From: Campylorhamphus procurvoides
Taxonomy: Eukaryota; Chordata; Aves; Passeriformes; Dendrocolaptidae
DNA: 64,000 nucleotides
Direction of reading: 5' to 3'
Assembly: GCA_013396655.1 (NCBI GenBank)
Contig: WBMV01009285.1
Span: forward strand, 124,001-188,000
The translations under genes and the position numbers were made by a program. Of this stretch, positions 26,050 through 38,500 are shown in pieces (the stretch's first letter is position 1; each line of letters starts with the position of its first letter). The notes below the pieces were generated by a model that was not told the DNA's origin, made no database searches, and worked only from the letters and a program-made list of their open reading frames with translations.

Positions 26050-27390
26050 CCTTCTGCTGCCCACACCACACTGAAAGGCACTTGACCTGTAGGGGTGCAG
26101 GCACTCCAGGAGACTTTGTGGGCCAGAGACAGAAGAGCTGGGGGTCAGTTGAGGAAAACACAGCCTGATGGTATAGTCACTTCAATCCACGTTTGCCTTT
26201 GGCCTTCTTCCAGAGTAGGAGTCTCATAAATAACCCATTCAGAGGGTTATCTTTCTCTTGACAGCCTTTTAGGCTTTAGCTGTGAAGCTACAAAGTGCTT
26301 CCAAGAGATGTCAAACACAAGGGAAGGAGGCATCTGCTGCTGGCATTGGCCTTTTCGTGGCAAGCTTTCTCAACACACAGGGTAACATTGGGTGTGAAGC
26401 TGTTGAAGGCGGCACCTTCTTCTGTTCACATGCATTTTTCTGGACTCTGCAAAGAGCAATGACAGAAGTGTTAAAAGAAATTAATTTAAAAGGTTGCCAG
26501 GAGGCAATTGCAGACAAGCCTCTCTCATGACAAGTCCCAACTTAGATTACTGATTTATCGTTTGTGTACTACACACCTTCATGTTTCAAAGGCCAGGACA
26601 GTTTTTGCAGCAATGCCAAAACATGAGCAAATAAACTAAATATCCACAAACAGAAGTACTGTATGGGAGGTTCAGTCTCAGGATCAGCTCTGCATTTGGA
26701 TCCTGTCCAGCATGGGCCACTAGCCCAGGGTGCCCTGTGGGATAACCTCATTCAGACAGAATGAGGGATTGCTACACAGCCTTTCCAAGGAAGTTACACG
26801 CTTGCTAGGAGCCTTTGTCAAAGAGAAATCCTACTGAATCATCCCACTCAGGTTTTTGAATCGGGCCCTTCAGTAACCGAGGTTCAAGGAGCATGGATGA
26901 GATAATTTTCAACAAGAGGACAGGAGAGAAGAAAATGTCTGCATCTCATTTTCCATTACATTTTTCTATACAGGAGTTGGAAACCCTGCACATGAGCATC
27001 TCCACATCATTAAGCTTCATTTCTGGAAAACAGTGAAGATGAGAAAATTCCAAACTCCAAAGTCAGGTCACAAAGCAGTCAGGTACCTTCTGCATGAACA
27101 GCATCTTTCCTGGGTTGTTCCCACTTTCATATCAGCCAGTGGGTTGAGATGGTTTTACACAAATCTCTGCTTTCCATGTTAGTTGAGTAGACAAGGTCCA
27201 GGCCTGTAAAGTCTTAAACAGTAAGACTTGAATGGCGATTTGTGATCAGTCTTCACATCCTCAGTGTCAAAACAGCTGAAATCGTGACTTTACAGTAATG
27301 GGTTGCAAGAAGTCCCAGTATGCAAGAGATGTCAGGTTGAAATTTTAAAAGCCTACCAGTGCAGTAATAAGCAGAATAGAAAATATGGTT

Positions 27391-27448
27391 ACTGTCATTC
27401 CAGCAGAGGGTAGTAAACTCTTTATGGACATGGTAAATTCAATCCCAG
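27391..27448 (+). repeat. Unclassified ancient dispersed repeat, copy 1
   Basis: The last 28 bases (27421-27448, starting 'tttatgga' and ending 'atcccag') match 28421-28448 at 24 of 28 positions. The preceding 30 bases ('ctgtcat', then 'ggg', then 'taaac') align with small gaps. I cannot name the family. Confidence 0.5.
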
Positions 27449-28390
27449 AAGCAGTAATTTAGACAATAACAACAGCCAGCAATATCAGATGACGTTCCCA
27501 TTGACTTCAATGAAGGCAGGATCAGTCCCAGAGGACCCTAGCTTGCTTTGGCCAAAGGCTTACAGTATTTAACCTCATGTTTTCCAGCATAGTGAGCCAC
27601 ATAAGCCGTCGCTTACATCACTGTGTCCTGGTGCTCTGAGCCTGCTGTAAGTAAACATCTGCTGAAGAAAACATGGGAGGAAAGGGTGGCACAAAGCAGG
27701 CCTGATTTCAGTACCAAGCTTACTCATGAGTTTCAGGTGACCACTAAAACCATTTTCCAGCAGTAAGTACCAAAGTGTCCCATACAGTTAAAGGTGACTT
27801 TGCAGGTGCGTCCGCACAGAGGACGTGCCAAGTAAGGAATGTGGGTGTGTGAACCGAAGCCATGGGTGTCGGCCCTAACCTCCAGCTGCAGTGATGGCTA
27901 AGCATCACCTGGGAATGGGCATGGGCAGTCCTCCATTCCTAAATAATATCTCTTGTGATAAAACCCCAGACTGTTTACCACAGAAGGTGAAGTCTCCTGA
28001 TTGCTTCAAACTGGTCTAAGTGTGGACTGTTGCTGATGGGAGCCATCTCATTATCAGCTTTCCTTCTGGAATGATTTCTGCCCTCCCTGGTCCTTCTGGA
28101 ACTACTCAGCTGTGGTTTTGGTAGACAGAGTTTTCAGCCAGAGCAAGTTCCCTGCCCCACCTCAATATTCAGCCTCACAAGCTTCAAGTCTAGGAGAGAA
28201 AACCTGTTTTGGGGGGATGAACCCTTCAGTGGCATTGCAAATATACAGCCTTTTAGAGCAGTCCTTCTACTCATCCATGTCACATGTAAGGGTGAAATTG
28301 TGGCTTTTGTAGTAGAGGGGGAAAAAATCAGCAAAAGACAGTATGTCTGGAGCCACACAACACTAGGATAAACAAGAGATAAAAATGTAA

Positions 28391-28448
28391 CTGCTGTCAT
28401 GTGAAGCTGGGATAATAAACTTTATGGATATGGTAGATGCTATCCCAG
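28391..28448 (+). repeat. Unclassified ancient dispersed repeat, copy 2
   Basis: This is the second copy of the element at 27391-27448, same orientation, offset by 1000 bases. It also carries a short internal inverted repeat (tgggata ... tatccca) that copy 1 has lost in part. Confidence 0.5.
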
Positions 28449-31400
28449 TGTACCACATTTATTTAATAATTTATGCCTTCAGCAGCCATGCAAACTTGCT
28501 TGTGCTAGTCGTGAAACTGTATCTTACAGTTTGTGAACAGCTATAACCTTACCAAAAGTATTAAAATAGCTGAGTAGAGATGGTATCAGCTCTCCCAAAC
28601 TGTCTGACTTGCTCACAAAAACTGCCTGGGTGAAGGACTAGGATGCTGAAGACTTGGGTATCACACTGCAAAGTGTACCCAAGCAGCTCTGGCCAAAACC
28701 TGACTGGCAGGTGCAGACCAGCTCAGGTCTGCAGCACTCACTTATAACCTGGGGACACACAGCAGGTCACCACTGCTGGTGGAGGCTCAACACTGTCCCC
28801 AGCTTTACAAGCCTTAGTTAAACCAGACTCCCAGACATGAGAAGGACTGAAGGGTTTGGCAGGCAGGAGCATATCGAGACAATGCAGAGATACAAAAAGC
28901 AATTTAGGGTGCAAGTCTCCGTGGATGTACCCTCTCGACCACACATTCAGAGAGGCAGAAGGAAACCATGAGCAGGCTGTTTTGCAGGCTTGGCTCCATG
29001 TTCTTGTCCAGCAGCTTCATGAGGGCACAGCCAGCTGGTGGGGCACAGGGATGTTGTGTCCCCTCTGCACCAGCTGAAACAGGTACAGGCGCCCTCCTCC
29101 CAGCCTCAGGGAAGCAAATCAAGGTTTGATAGCATCATTTTTGCTATAATGAATTAGGGACAAAGAGAAACAAAAGCAATAGCTGAGGGTATAAACAGCA
29201 GAGCCATCTGGCTCTAGAGTAGCCACTGGACCTCTTCTTCCTTTGTTTTGGAGCTGTGTGGTGTTTCTGTGGGTTCCTGTGGGTTCCTAGCTCAGTGTGG
29301 AGGCAGGCATTTAGAGGGCACAGTGAAGATATTTAGTTTCCCAGGCCCTCCCAGAGTGCAATTCTGTTCCTAGCAAAGCTGGCAGGAATGCTGCCGTTGA
29401 CTTCCACAGAACCATGATTTCACCCCATAGGTATTAGTTTTTTCCTCTCCTCCCAATACCAGTGCAGATATTAGAAAGCCACAGTTATCAGGGTGCTGTA
29501 AATAAATACTCCATGCCACAAACCTGGTTTCTTTGTCAAGAAGGACACAATGAACCTAAGAGGACAGGCTGTAAAGCAGCACAACAAAATACAAACAACA
29601 TAAGGTGGAAAAGACCAAGAAAAGCAGATTCAATTCTTAGTAGGAAATAATATGGTGTTCTGCAAAAATAATCAGCTGACAAATGCAGCTTAAAGCACGC
29701 TATGAACTTTGTTTTTCAGGTTATAAACAGCATCTTCCAGTGGTACACTGTGCACAGGTTTCAGCTGCCTCTCTGCTCAAAAAGCACATAAATGAGATGA
29801 TGTAGGACCAGTAAGACAGACAGAAAGGTCTTTCCTGACAAAAGATCATTTTCTTGCTGAACTAAGTCTAAACTCAAACCAACCCTGAGGTGATAAAAGG
29901 AGAGAGATGTTGATGTGTGGCATGGGGCTGGGGAGACAGAGATGCTTCTCTTACCTTGGGCTTTCTCTGGCCAGGACAGAAGATGCATCGAGTCCAGCCT
30001 GGAGAGGGAGAGCACTTACATGGACAAAACATCTTTTTCCTGTTTTTAACATCCATGTGGCACCAATTCACCTGGTCATTGAGAGGGACCAAGTGATGGT
30101 GCCACATACATGACACACATTAACACAAAAGAGCTTTCCATGGGTGATCCTCTCAGGCTTTGGGCTTTTGGGCTTTATCTAATAATTAGGTGTTTTGAGG
30201 CAGGACGGATGTGAATATCTGATGCTGAGGAAATGCTGCATAGTTAACATGGCTGCTTCCTAAGAGCATCTCATCATAACCTTTAGTGCTGCCTGTTTCT
30301 GCTGGACATGAGAAGTCAAAAGATGCTGTAGTGAGCATAAATGAAGCCAAACAGGAAAACAGAACTGATGCTAACATCAAAAATATGGATTTGAAAGGAT
30401 GGGGGTTTTTTAGACACTTCTCTTATTGTAGCCTAGAGGAAATCACCTGTGTTGCATATTTTTTGAAAGAAGGGTTCACATTTGAAGCCTGACAAGTGAC
30501 CCAAAACCCATGCAAATGGAGCAGAACACAGTCCCCTGCAGCTGCCAACCCACAGGTATGGAGGGAATTTGGCTCAGTATTGCATCTGGTAACTTGAGCT
30601 GGGGAAAGAAAACCAAAATTTTTTACAAAAGACAGCTTGCTCCTGATAAAATCTCCTGAAGATTAATGACCTGTCTCAAGACAACTGCCAAGGATACAAA
30701 TGCATTTACATGCTACAGTAAGACATGGCCTTCTTATTTTCGGTGTTGCTTTCATACTTGATGTGCATATAAAGATATTCAGGTACACTGAGGGCTCTCA
30801 CCTGACCAACCTGGAGGACTTTGCACAGACAAAAGCTCAGCACTGAGCCCCTGGAAGAGCTGCAGCTTCCTGCACCAACCCTGAAGGAAATCACCTGAGC
30901 CAGTCAACAGGATGTGAACAATGGGTCCTTGCTCCTGTCTCCACCAACTTTCTAATTCAGAGGGAAGTTCCTGTGTGTTGAACGTATCAGGCTCTTTGAA
31001 CTTGTTTGAATCTGCATTTTCCATCGAGGTATTATCTCTGCTTGGAACAAGGTGATCTAATGGAAAGCCTTGGGAAGGTTTCCTTCTCCATCTCAGTAGA
31101 ACAGAATGTTTGAAAAGGGGGGAAAATGGACTCAGCTTTGATCAAATGTCTTAAATTCCAATAGCAATATCTTTCAAACTGAGCAGTAGTTTGAAAATAT
31201 GCCAATGAAAAATACCCAAAGGAGTAATTTGATACTTCAGAGAGATCAGTAGGCTGAAGAACAGGCAGCCTACAGGACGATTCCTTATGCAAAAGCTGAC
31301 AAAAGTCCCTGCCAATGGCAGCTCCTTTCACAAGGAGAGGGAAACCAAAGGAATTACTGAACCAGGGGAAACCTCCTATTTGGTCTCTAGTGTGAAGACA

Positions 31401-32512
31401 AGCAGAGGCTGGATATTCAAACAGCTCTTTGGCACAGAAAGGTCAAAATGGTAGAAACACATCAAAGCAAGGTCCATCCAGCCCAACACTGGTTTTGAGC
31501 CAGTTAACAGCAGAAGAACCAGACTGTTTGTCTCCAACCTGCCGCTTGCCTTGGGTACTCCTAATTCACACTGTAAAGCAAAATATACCCAAGTCTTCCC
31601 CCCCAAAATGCCAAAGCAGTGGAAGGGATCCAAAAAGGTTTATTTCAGAGATGAGTATGATCAAAACCTACAAAGAAAAACCTGGCAGTGCTGTGAGCAG
31701 CACGGGGTGTGAGAAAAGGCAAACATTCTGTTCGTTCCCTGGCTCTATCCTCGCTTCCCCCCTCGGCTCCCCCAGCGGCTGCTGAGGCCCTGCAGCACAT
31801 CTGTGAGTGTTATCTCTCTTGTACCTGGGGAGCCAACTTTTGTGGAATGCATGCAGAGAAACATCTGGGAAAGATACCTCGTTCTAGACAGGAAAGCTTC
31901 CTTAGTGAAAATAACTGCCTTCTTGGTAGCAATATCTTCCAGAAAAGAGCTATTTACACCTAAAAACATGAACATACAAGCAAGATCCAAGGGTCTCCAG
32001 ATTGTGACACAGCTGCTCAGGACCATGACAAGGTGCTGTGCCAGCAGCACTGGAGGAAAGACCCTGAATCTCTGGAAGTTTGAAACCAGACGTGATGCAC
32101 AGGTGGGATGGAGATTAACCGTAAGCCTCTATGAGCAAAGTATGCAGTGAACATCTGGTAAAAGGATAAGAACATAAAGCAGTAGTGGATGCTAAATGGA
32201 AGTAGAGTGAAAAAGAGAAACTTGGCACTGCATCTGACACAGCTACCATGGGTAGAAGATGTTGCATCAACAGGTTTTTCATTTTACACTCCTTAAAATA
32301 TAATGCTCTTCAGCTATTATCTGCCTTGGGTACTGTAATGTGCTTTTGAATGAAGCTAACTGATGTGTTTTCCTTATATTCTATACATTATTTCATGTAT
32401 CAGTCCCTTTAACTTCTTGTGGTTTTTGTGGTTGAAACAGCTCTGAATATTCAAATTTTTATCAATACGTAGGTCCCTTAATCTTTGCTATATTTGCTAT
32501 TTATTTGCTGAC

Positions 32513-32580
32513 AGGACAAGAGGAAATGGCCTCAGATTGCATAACAGGAGGTTTAGATTAGATGTTAGGAAAAGCTTTCC
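32513..32580 (+). mobile_element. Short CR1 LINE fragment
   Basis: The stretch 'acaagaggaaatggcctca', followed by 'ggaggtttagattagatgtt' and 'aggaaaa', matches an internal segment of the CR1 3' region, plus orientation. The flanks lose all similarity, so only about 70 bases remain. Confidence 0.75.
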
Positions 32581-35500
32581 AAAGACATAGTCACAAAGAT
32601 TAGAAGGATAATTAAGGGGTTAATGTCAACATACTACCTGATGGGAGGACAGCATTTCAGAGAGTAAGGCTGTGAAATCTGTTCTGATTTTTAGTATCTA
32701 CAGTGATCAGGGGATGTGATCCATGAGCTGGAGAAACATCACAAACTGACCATCAAGTATATGAAGTGCAGCATCCAGGGGAAGAGGGTCACACTGTGCA
32801 CCATGACACATCTGATGCTAACAGGAACGTGCCTCACCTGTAGCTCATGTGGTGTTCTGGCAGAGCAAGCTGAAAGGTCTCTTCTGAGAGTGGGTTTTCC
32901 TCATGCAAAATTTCTGGGGGGCAGCTCCCCAAAGAGTTGTCCTAGCATCAGCAACCTGGAGAGGGAGTTTTGCTCGTGTAAAAGCCCAAAGGAGAAAAGT
33001 AGGACTGTCACCCACTTATCCTTGCCCAAAACACCATGAGCCCACTGGTACAGCACAATGTAGCATCACATTGTTGGACTGTGAGAAAGCACATGCCCAC
33101 AGTACCAAGGGCTTGCACAAGTTGGGACCATTGAGGGCTGTCCCAGGGCAGCATCACAAATTCACTACAGCATGGACAGGGAATAATGAGAGAAGCCTCT
33201 GTAATCCCTGCAGACTCACTCATGCAACCTGGCTCTACTAGTCAAGCCCCTAACCTAGGAGTCCAGCTTTGTCTAATTTTCAGAAGGAGAAAAATTCAGG
33301 AAAAAATATTTAAAAGCTATCTTCTTTCTTCTCTGGAGGTTGTTAGTACATATTTAAACTGGAACATTCTTGAAAAATCATATTTCTGTCTTGCACAGGT
33401 GAAGCCATTACTCTGCAGCACTGCAGCCTGGGGGATGCTGTGCTGTGGGTCACAACAGGTTCTTTCCGGAGGGTGATGGTTACAAGAGGATGACTGCCTT
33501 TAAAGGGTTCCTGAAAGAAAAGGCAGGCTCTTGCTCGTGATGGTAAATAAATGCAGAAAACTCACAGTGACATAGGGAAAGGCTTAGTAGTCAAAAGACA
33601 CACAAAACATGGGCAAACAGTGCTGGAGAACACACAGTTTGTATTGCTGGCTGCTTACCCTCTGTGGTTTGTCCTGCGGGCTTTTTCCTCTCTTTTTTTT
33701 TTTTTGGCATGGATTATCACACCTAGTTTATTTTGATTGTCAGTTGAAATAGGTATGCCATTGGCAAACAGTAGGATAGAGTGATATCTGCATATCCAAA
33801 CAACTTGCTTTCACACAGAGTCATGGTAAATGTTCTCTGCATGTGTTCTTCACTTCCTTGGAAACCCAGATTTGTGACAAAGTGCAGGACTGGAGAAATG
33901 TCCTAAGAGCCAGTTGATCTACACTCACTTCTGCAGATAATTAGCTTTAGTACTTCTTGTTCTCCCTATTGTTTCAGTAGCTATGAGCACATAAAAGCAG
34001 ATAAATTGGAGAAAATGGGAAAGCCCTGTTCTCAACCTTAGTATCCTGAGGAGTTGTTTTTTTTTTTAATACTAAGAACAACTGGCTCATATTTTGCAAT
34101 CTAAACCTTAGCATTTTGTTTTCTTAAGCTGAGGCTGCCAGAACTTTGCACTTATGCAAACGCAGTACAATTACCATGTCTTTCTGCATCAACACCACAG
34201 AAAAGAAGTCAAGCTAACATTAAACCCATCCTCTCCAAAGACTGAAGCTTTCTACACCATGTCAGTCAAGAGCTCCCACAGGAGCAATACTGATCCACTT
34301 CCATGGGGTTTTCTAGTGACTTAAACTTGACAGTTTAAATTTCTATTTCTCAATGTTTTTTAAAAGAAAAACATGGCAAAAAAGTAATTTGGCTGGGCTT
34401 CTCCATCCCACTGGCTGAGTGAATGTGCAGAGCCAGCACCTCTACTGCCAGGCAGCAGCTCGGTGCCTCTCACATGAGCTCAAGGGATTCTTGGAAACTC
34501 TGTGTCCCCACAGCCAGGAAGCAAGCAGTGCTGGGACATTGTGCAAATCTTCCTGTAAGTCACTGAATGCTTCTTCGAGGTCCCAAAGCAGAGAGGGGAG
34601 GAGTCTTCTTCAGCTGACTAAGCCTTCATTCATGTCCAGCTGAGAGGCGATCCTTCCTTAGCCGTCAAAGAACCTCCCTTCCGTGATGCTGCTTCAGCAG
34701 ACCCTGGCTTGGGAAAACATCTCCAGGGCTGACTGCTGCTTCTAGGATACACCACAAAGTTCTCGTCAAACAGAAGTGCTCACTTATCAATTGCCAAACC
34801 AACAAGTTTCAACTAAGATAGAGCCTTGTCCCCAGACATGTTTCCATTTGTACAATCTCCTGCTCCAAGCCTCTTCAGGGAAGGAAGCTCAGGAAGGCAG
34901 AGCACTTGTAGTGCTGGTGACAGGCACAAATTTCTGCATATTTTTCACTTAAGTCAAAAGACTGACCAACAGAAAAATCTGAGGAGGACAGTTCTCCAGC
35001 TCATCTCCAAGGATGGTGGTAGCGCTGACACACAGCTGAGGCTCCTTCATCTACCTCCTGTATGCTGGTAAATAAAACCTTATGAAAAATAAAGAGTTTC
35101 AAACAGTTTGGTATTGAAACTTGGTTCTGGCCCTCAATAGGATTGCACACCAGGTCAGTTCAGCTAACAAGATGTGTGTACTACATCTCCACAGGCAAGC
35201 AGCAGAAAGACACCACTTACAGTAGTTTCAACACCACCTTTCCTCAAAGGATGACCATGTTTTTCTCCTAACTACCTGATGTGTCTCCATTACTGGGAAG
35301 CCAAAATCCTGCATCTTATCAGGTCCCATATGGCATGTATGGGGCTTGTTTTGCAACACATTGCTCTGATATTTTACAGAACCACTGAAGGAGCTTATGG
35401 AAAACAGAATTAATTTCTGGTGCACAAAGTGGACAACTATTACTCTGCCTGCTCCCAGAGAAGCTTTCTTGACATAATGGCTAATTGGATGAAGGAGAGA

Positions 35501-38500
35501 TGGCTGCCAGTCCCAGAGGAGCTGCAGCCAGCCTCAATCAGTGAAGAACCACATTAGGCTTAGTTCTGCAGGCTTTGCATCTCCTTGAAGCAACTGGAGT
35601 TAGCTCAAAAGCACTGACCATGGGAACATATTCCCACCTTTGATGTCCAGCTATGAAGCACATGGCTGGGGGATGCACTGAAAGGAGACAGGGGAAAAAA
35701 CCCATGCCCTTGGTCAGAGGTACTGCCTGTGGCTCAGAGGAGACCAGGGTGCATGTGATACAGTGTGAAAGCAGTCAGTGTGGCTTAAATCTGCCTAGCA
35801 TGGGGCAGGTAAGAGCCAGTGGCCTCTTGATGGGTCCCCAGTCCTCTTTTATTTAGCAACATAGAAATACTGTGCATCAGGGCTGGAAACAAGCTGGTGA
35901 AAGAGAATGTGGAGTTCCCAGGCCAGATCAATTTTCCAAATCATGAGTCTCTTCTCCTATGCTTTAGTGCTTGATCTTTTTCCAGGTAGTGTTGAAAGGA
36001 AGAAAAAACAGGTGGCTTCCAACTGGAGAAAGAACAAAATAATCAGGTTTCCACTGGAAACTTATTGAGAGGCCTGGGGCAGTTTTTTAATGTCTTATTC
36101 TTAACTTTAACTTCCCCAAGATAAGGCATGGTGTTTGTAGGGGCCAGCTGTACTGCCAGCCAGCTGTGGTGGCTGCACCGCTGTGGCCTCTTCTGCAGGG
36201 AGCTGGGCAAAAGAGTTCAGAAACTGTCCCTGTGCCAAAGGGCTCCCTGTCTGAGATGGGTACAACACTGCCAGGTAACAGGAGAGGGACAAACAGAAAC
36301 TTTATATTCAGCAAAAATACTCTGTGAACCTTTTCAGTCTCCACTTCTGCAGAAAAACCCCAGAATCCTTGTGTATGCAGATGGATTCTTGGATATTCTT
36401 AGAATATTTGTCCAGCAGTAAGAGACTCCTGTAGCAAGTCTGTCACTTATAGGATAAATTAAAAATTAAATAGGGAAGTGAAGTAGTTTTCTGTCCGGCC
36501 ACAAGGTAGCACCATTGAGCTATTCACAGCAAAACCCAAAACTCATCTGCCTTAATTTTACAAGCAGTGCTTCTGCAGGCACAGACTGCCTGTCATTTTA
36601 CATTGACCATCTCAAGAGATTAGGTTATCCACTGTGCTAATTTAGTTTTGGTGATGATTCAGGCCATGTCTACCTCTCTTGACCTTCTTCCTCCCTCTAT
36701 GGTCTTTCCAATTTCCTGCATGAAAATCAGCATTTTCTTGACAATGCTTATATCATGCCCTTTACCAAGGTATCTCTGGGTCCCTGGTGAGTGTCAACTC
36801 TGGTGAGCAGACCAGTGCTACCTACAGCCAGCCCCACCACACAGCTCCCCAAGGATGGGCAGAGAGAGTGGGACAGGCTCAGACTGCAAAGTAGAAAGCA
36901 GAAGTTTCAAAAAATATTTACAGGTTTGAGTAGGGAACTGAATTTGAGCTCCTAGTGGTGGGGTTTTGTTAATCCCATGAAAAAATAGATGGAAACAGGT
37001 CAGAACTGGCAAATCTGTCCTTGGACAACCAGTTTTGATTGGATATTATCCACCTCTTGAAGACATGAAGAATAGGAGATGAGTGCAGTTTGCTGCCAGA
37101 CAGAGACAATGTCTGGAAAACATCATATCATGGCCTTCAGGACTTCCACTTTCCTCCAAGGCAGCTATCTGTGTTGTTTTTGTGTACTGTTGCCAAGAAA
37201 ATCCACTGGTCAGAACAGGGTGAAGAAATCCAGCTTGCAGAGATGCTTTGCTGGCCCCCTGCAAGCCCATTGCTGTAAAGGACATATTGCCTCCAGTAAA
37301 AATGATCTCAGGGAAGAGAATAGAAAAATAAAGACTGTCTGATTAAAAGCTATTTCCATCTCCAGCTGCTAGGTAGATGAGATCTACTCAAAGGCAATTA
37401 AAGCAACACTACTCTTAGCGTTTCAAGGAGGTTTCATGAACATCGGATGAAGGTCTTCATCCTCAAAAGACATTTATTTACATCAGGAAAAGAAAATTAT
37501 GCTTTTCAGAGGTTCTAGAGACATAAGCTATGCTGAGATTCAATGAGATTTACTTCCCTGTGCAGCGCAGCCAGGGGCACGACAAGCATTACTTAATATT
37601 TGTTGATGATGCATCTCATATACACTTTTTTTTTTTTTCAGTGACTGATTTGATTTCAGCAAGAGATAGTGTTGTGCTTTTGAGGAATATGGTAGGACTT
37701 TCCATGAGCATGGAAATCTGCTGGCAGATGTAGACTGGTAACTTGGAAGAAAGCATGTCAGTCCCTTTGATGGAGGCAGGGCAGAGAGGGGAAAATGTTA
37801 CTAGAGAAACATGGAGTAAGTGGGACATTTTACCCTGCCTACAGACTATTCCACAGCAAACCTCGCGTTTTATAAGATGGAAAATGATCTGTAGTTCCAA
37901 TAAACACCACAGGGCTGCTGACGTGGAGGCAAGCCCTACGGGAAGGAAAGCTATGGTGACCTTGGAATATATTTTGGATGCCTCAGTCTGAGGGGGAGCA
38001 GCTGTGCTGCAGACAGCCCTACACCATTGAGGACTAAGTGGCAGCCCTCAGCGGTCAGCACTGCTCAGACTCTTCAGCCCTCTGGCAGCCTGACTGCATA
38101 AGGGTTTGCTGGGAAGTTTCAGAGGAAGGCAGATTTCTCATATCTTCCATAATTCTTACACTCAACAGACATGGTGTCTTCAGACCCCCCTGACTGAAGG
38201 GCCAGCTGACAGACAGAAAGCTCACACTCTGGTTTCTGCTAATCCTCCAAATATTTCAGTGAAAAACAGTCCTCTGGTTAAGATAACTGCAACAGCTCCA
38301 TTCATTGTTGTCAATATGTACCAAGCACAGACAGCAGTGGCAGCCAGAGAGCATTAACTGAATGCTCACCTGTGATAGAGGTACACAAATGTCCCCATCA
38401 TGCAATTTCCTTGTGTCTCTACTGAATTTAAGTTATCAGTGTCAGCAATGGAGTTTGTGGCTATTTTTGCACCTTCCACCTCAAAGGTTTACAGATGGAA

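Larger units (their letters stand above)
26050..32512. other. Intergenic DNA with no recognised gene
   Basis: No gene was recognised. It contains the paired old repeat copies at 27391-27448 and 28391-28448. A direct duplication of about 10 bases ('tgtgggttcc' twice) lies near 29266-29287. Open frames reach only about 118 codons. Confidence 0.55.

Noticed and set aside
31430..31560. Phrase 'ggtccatccagcccaacact' resembling reptile CR1 3' sequence in reverse
   Set aside because: Only one short block matches and the expected flanking blocks are missing.
37530..37733. Frame containing LIFVDDASH, reminiscent of an integrase or polymerase acidic motif
   Set aside because: No other retroelement motif flanks it in order, and the following phenylalanine run comes from a T tract.
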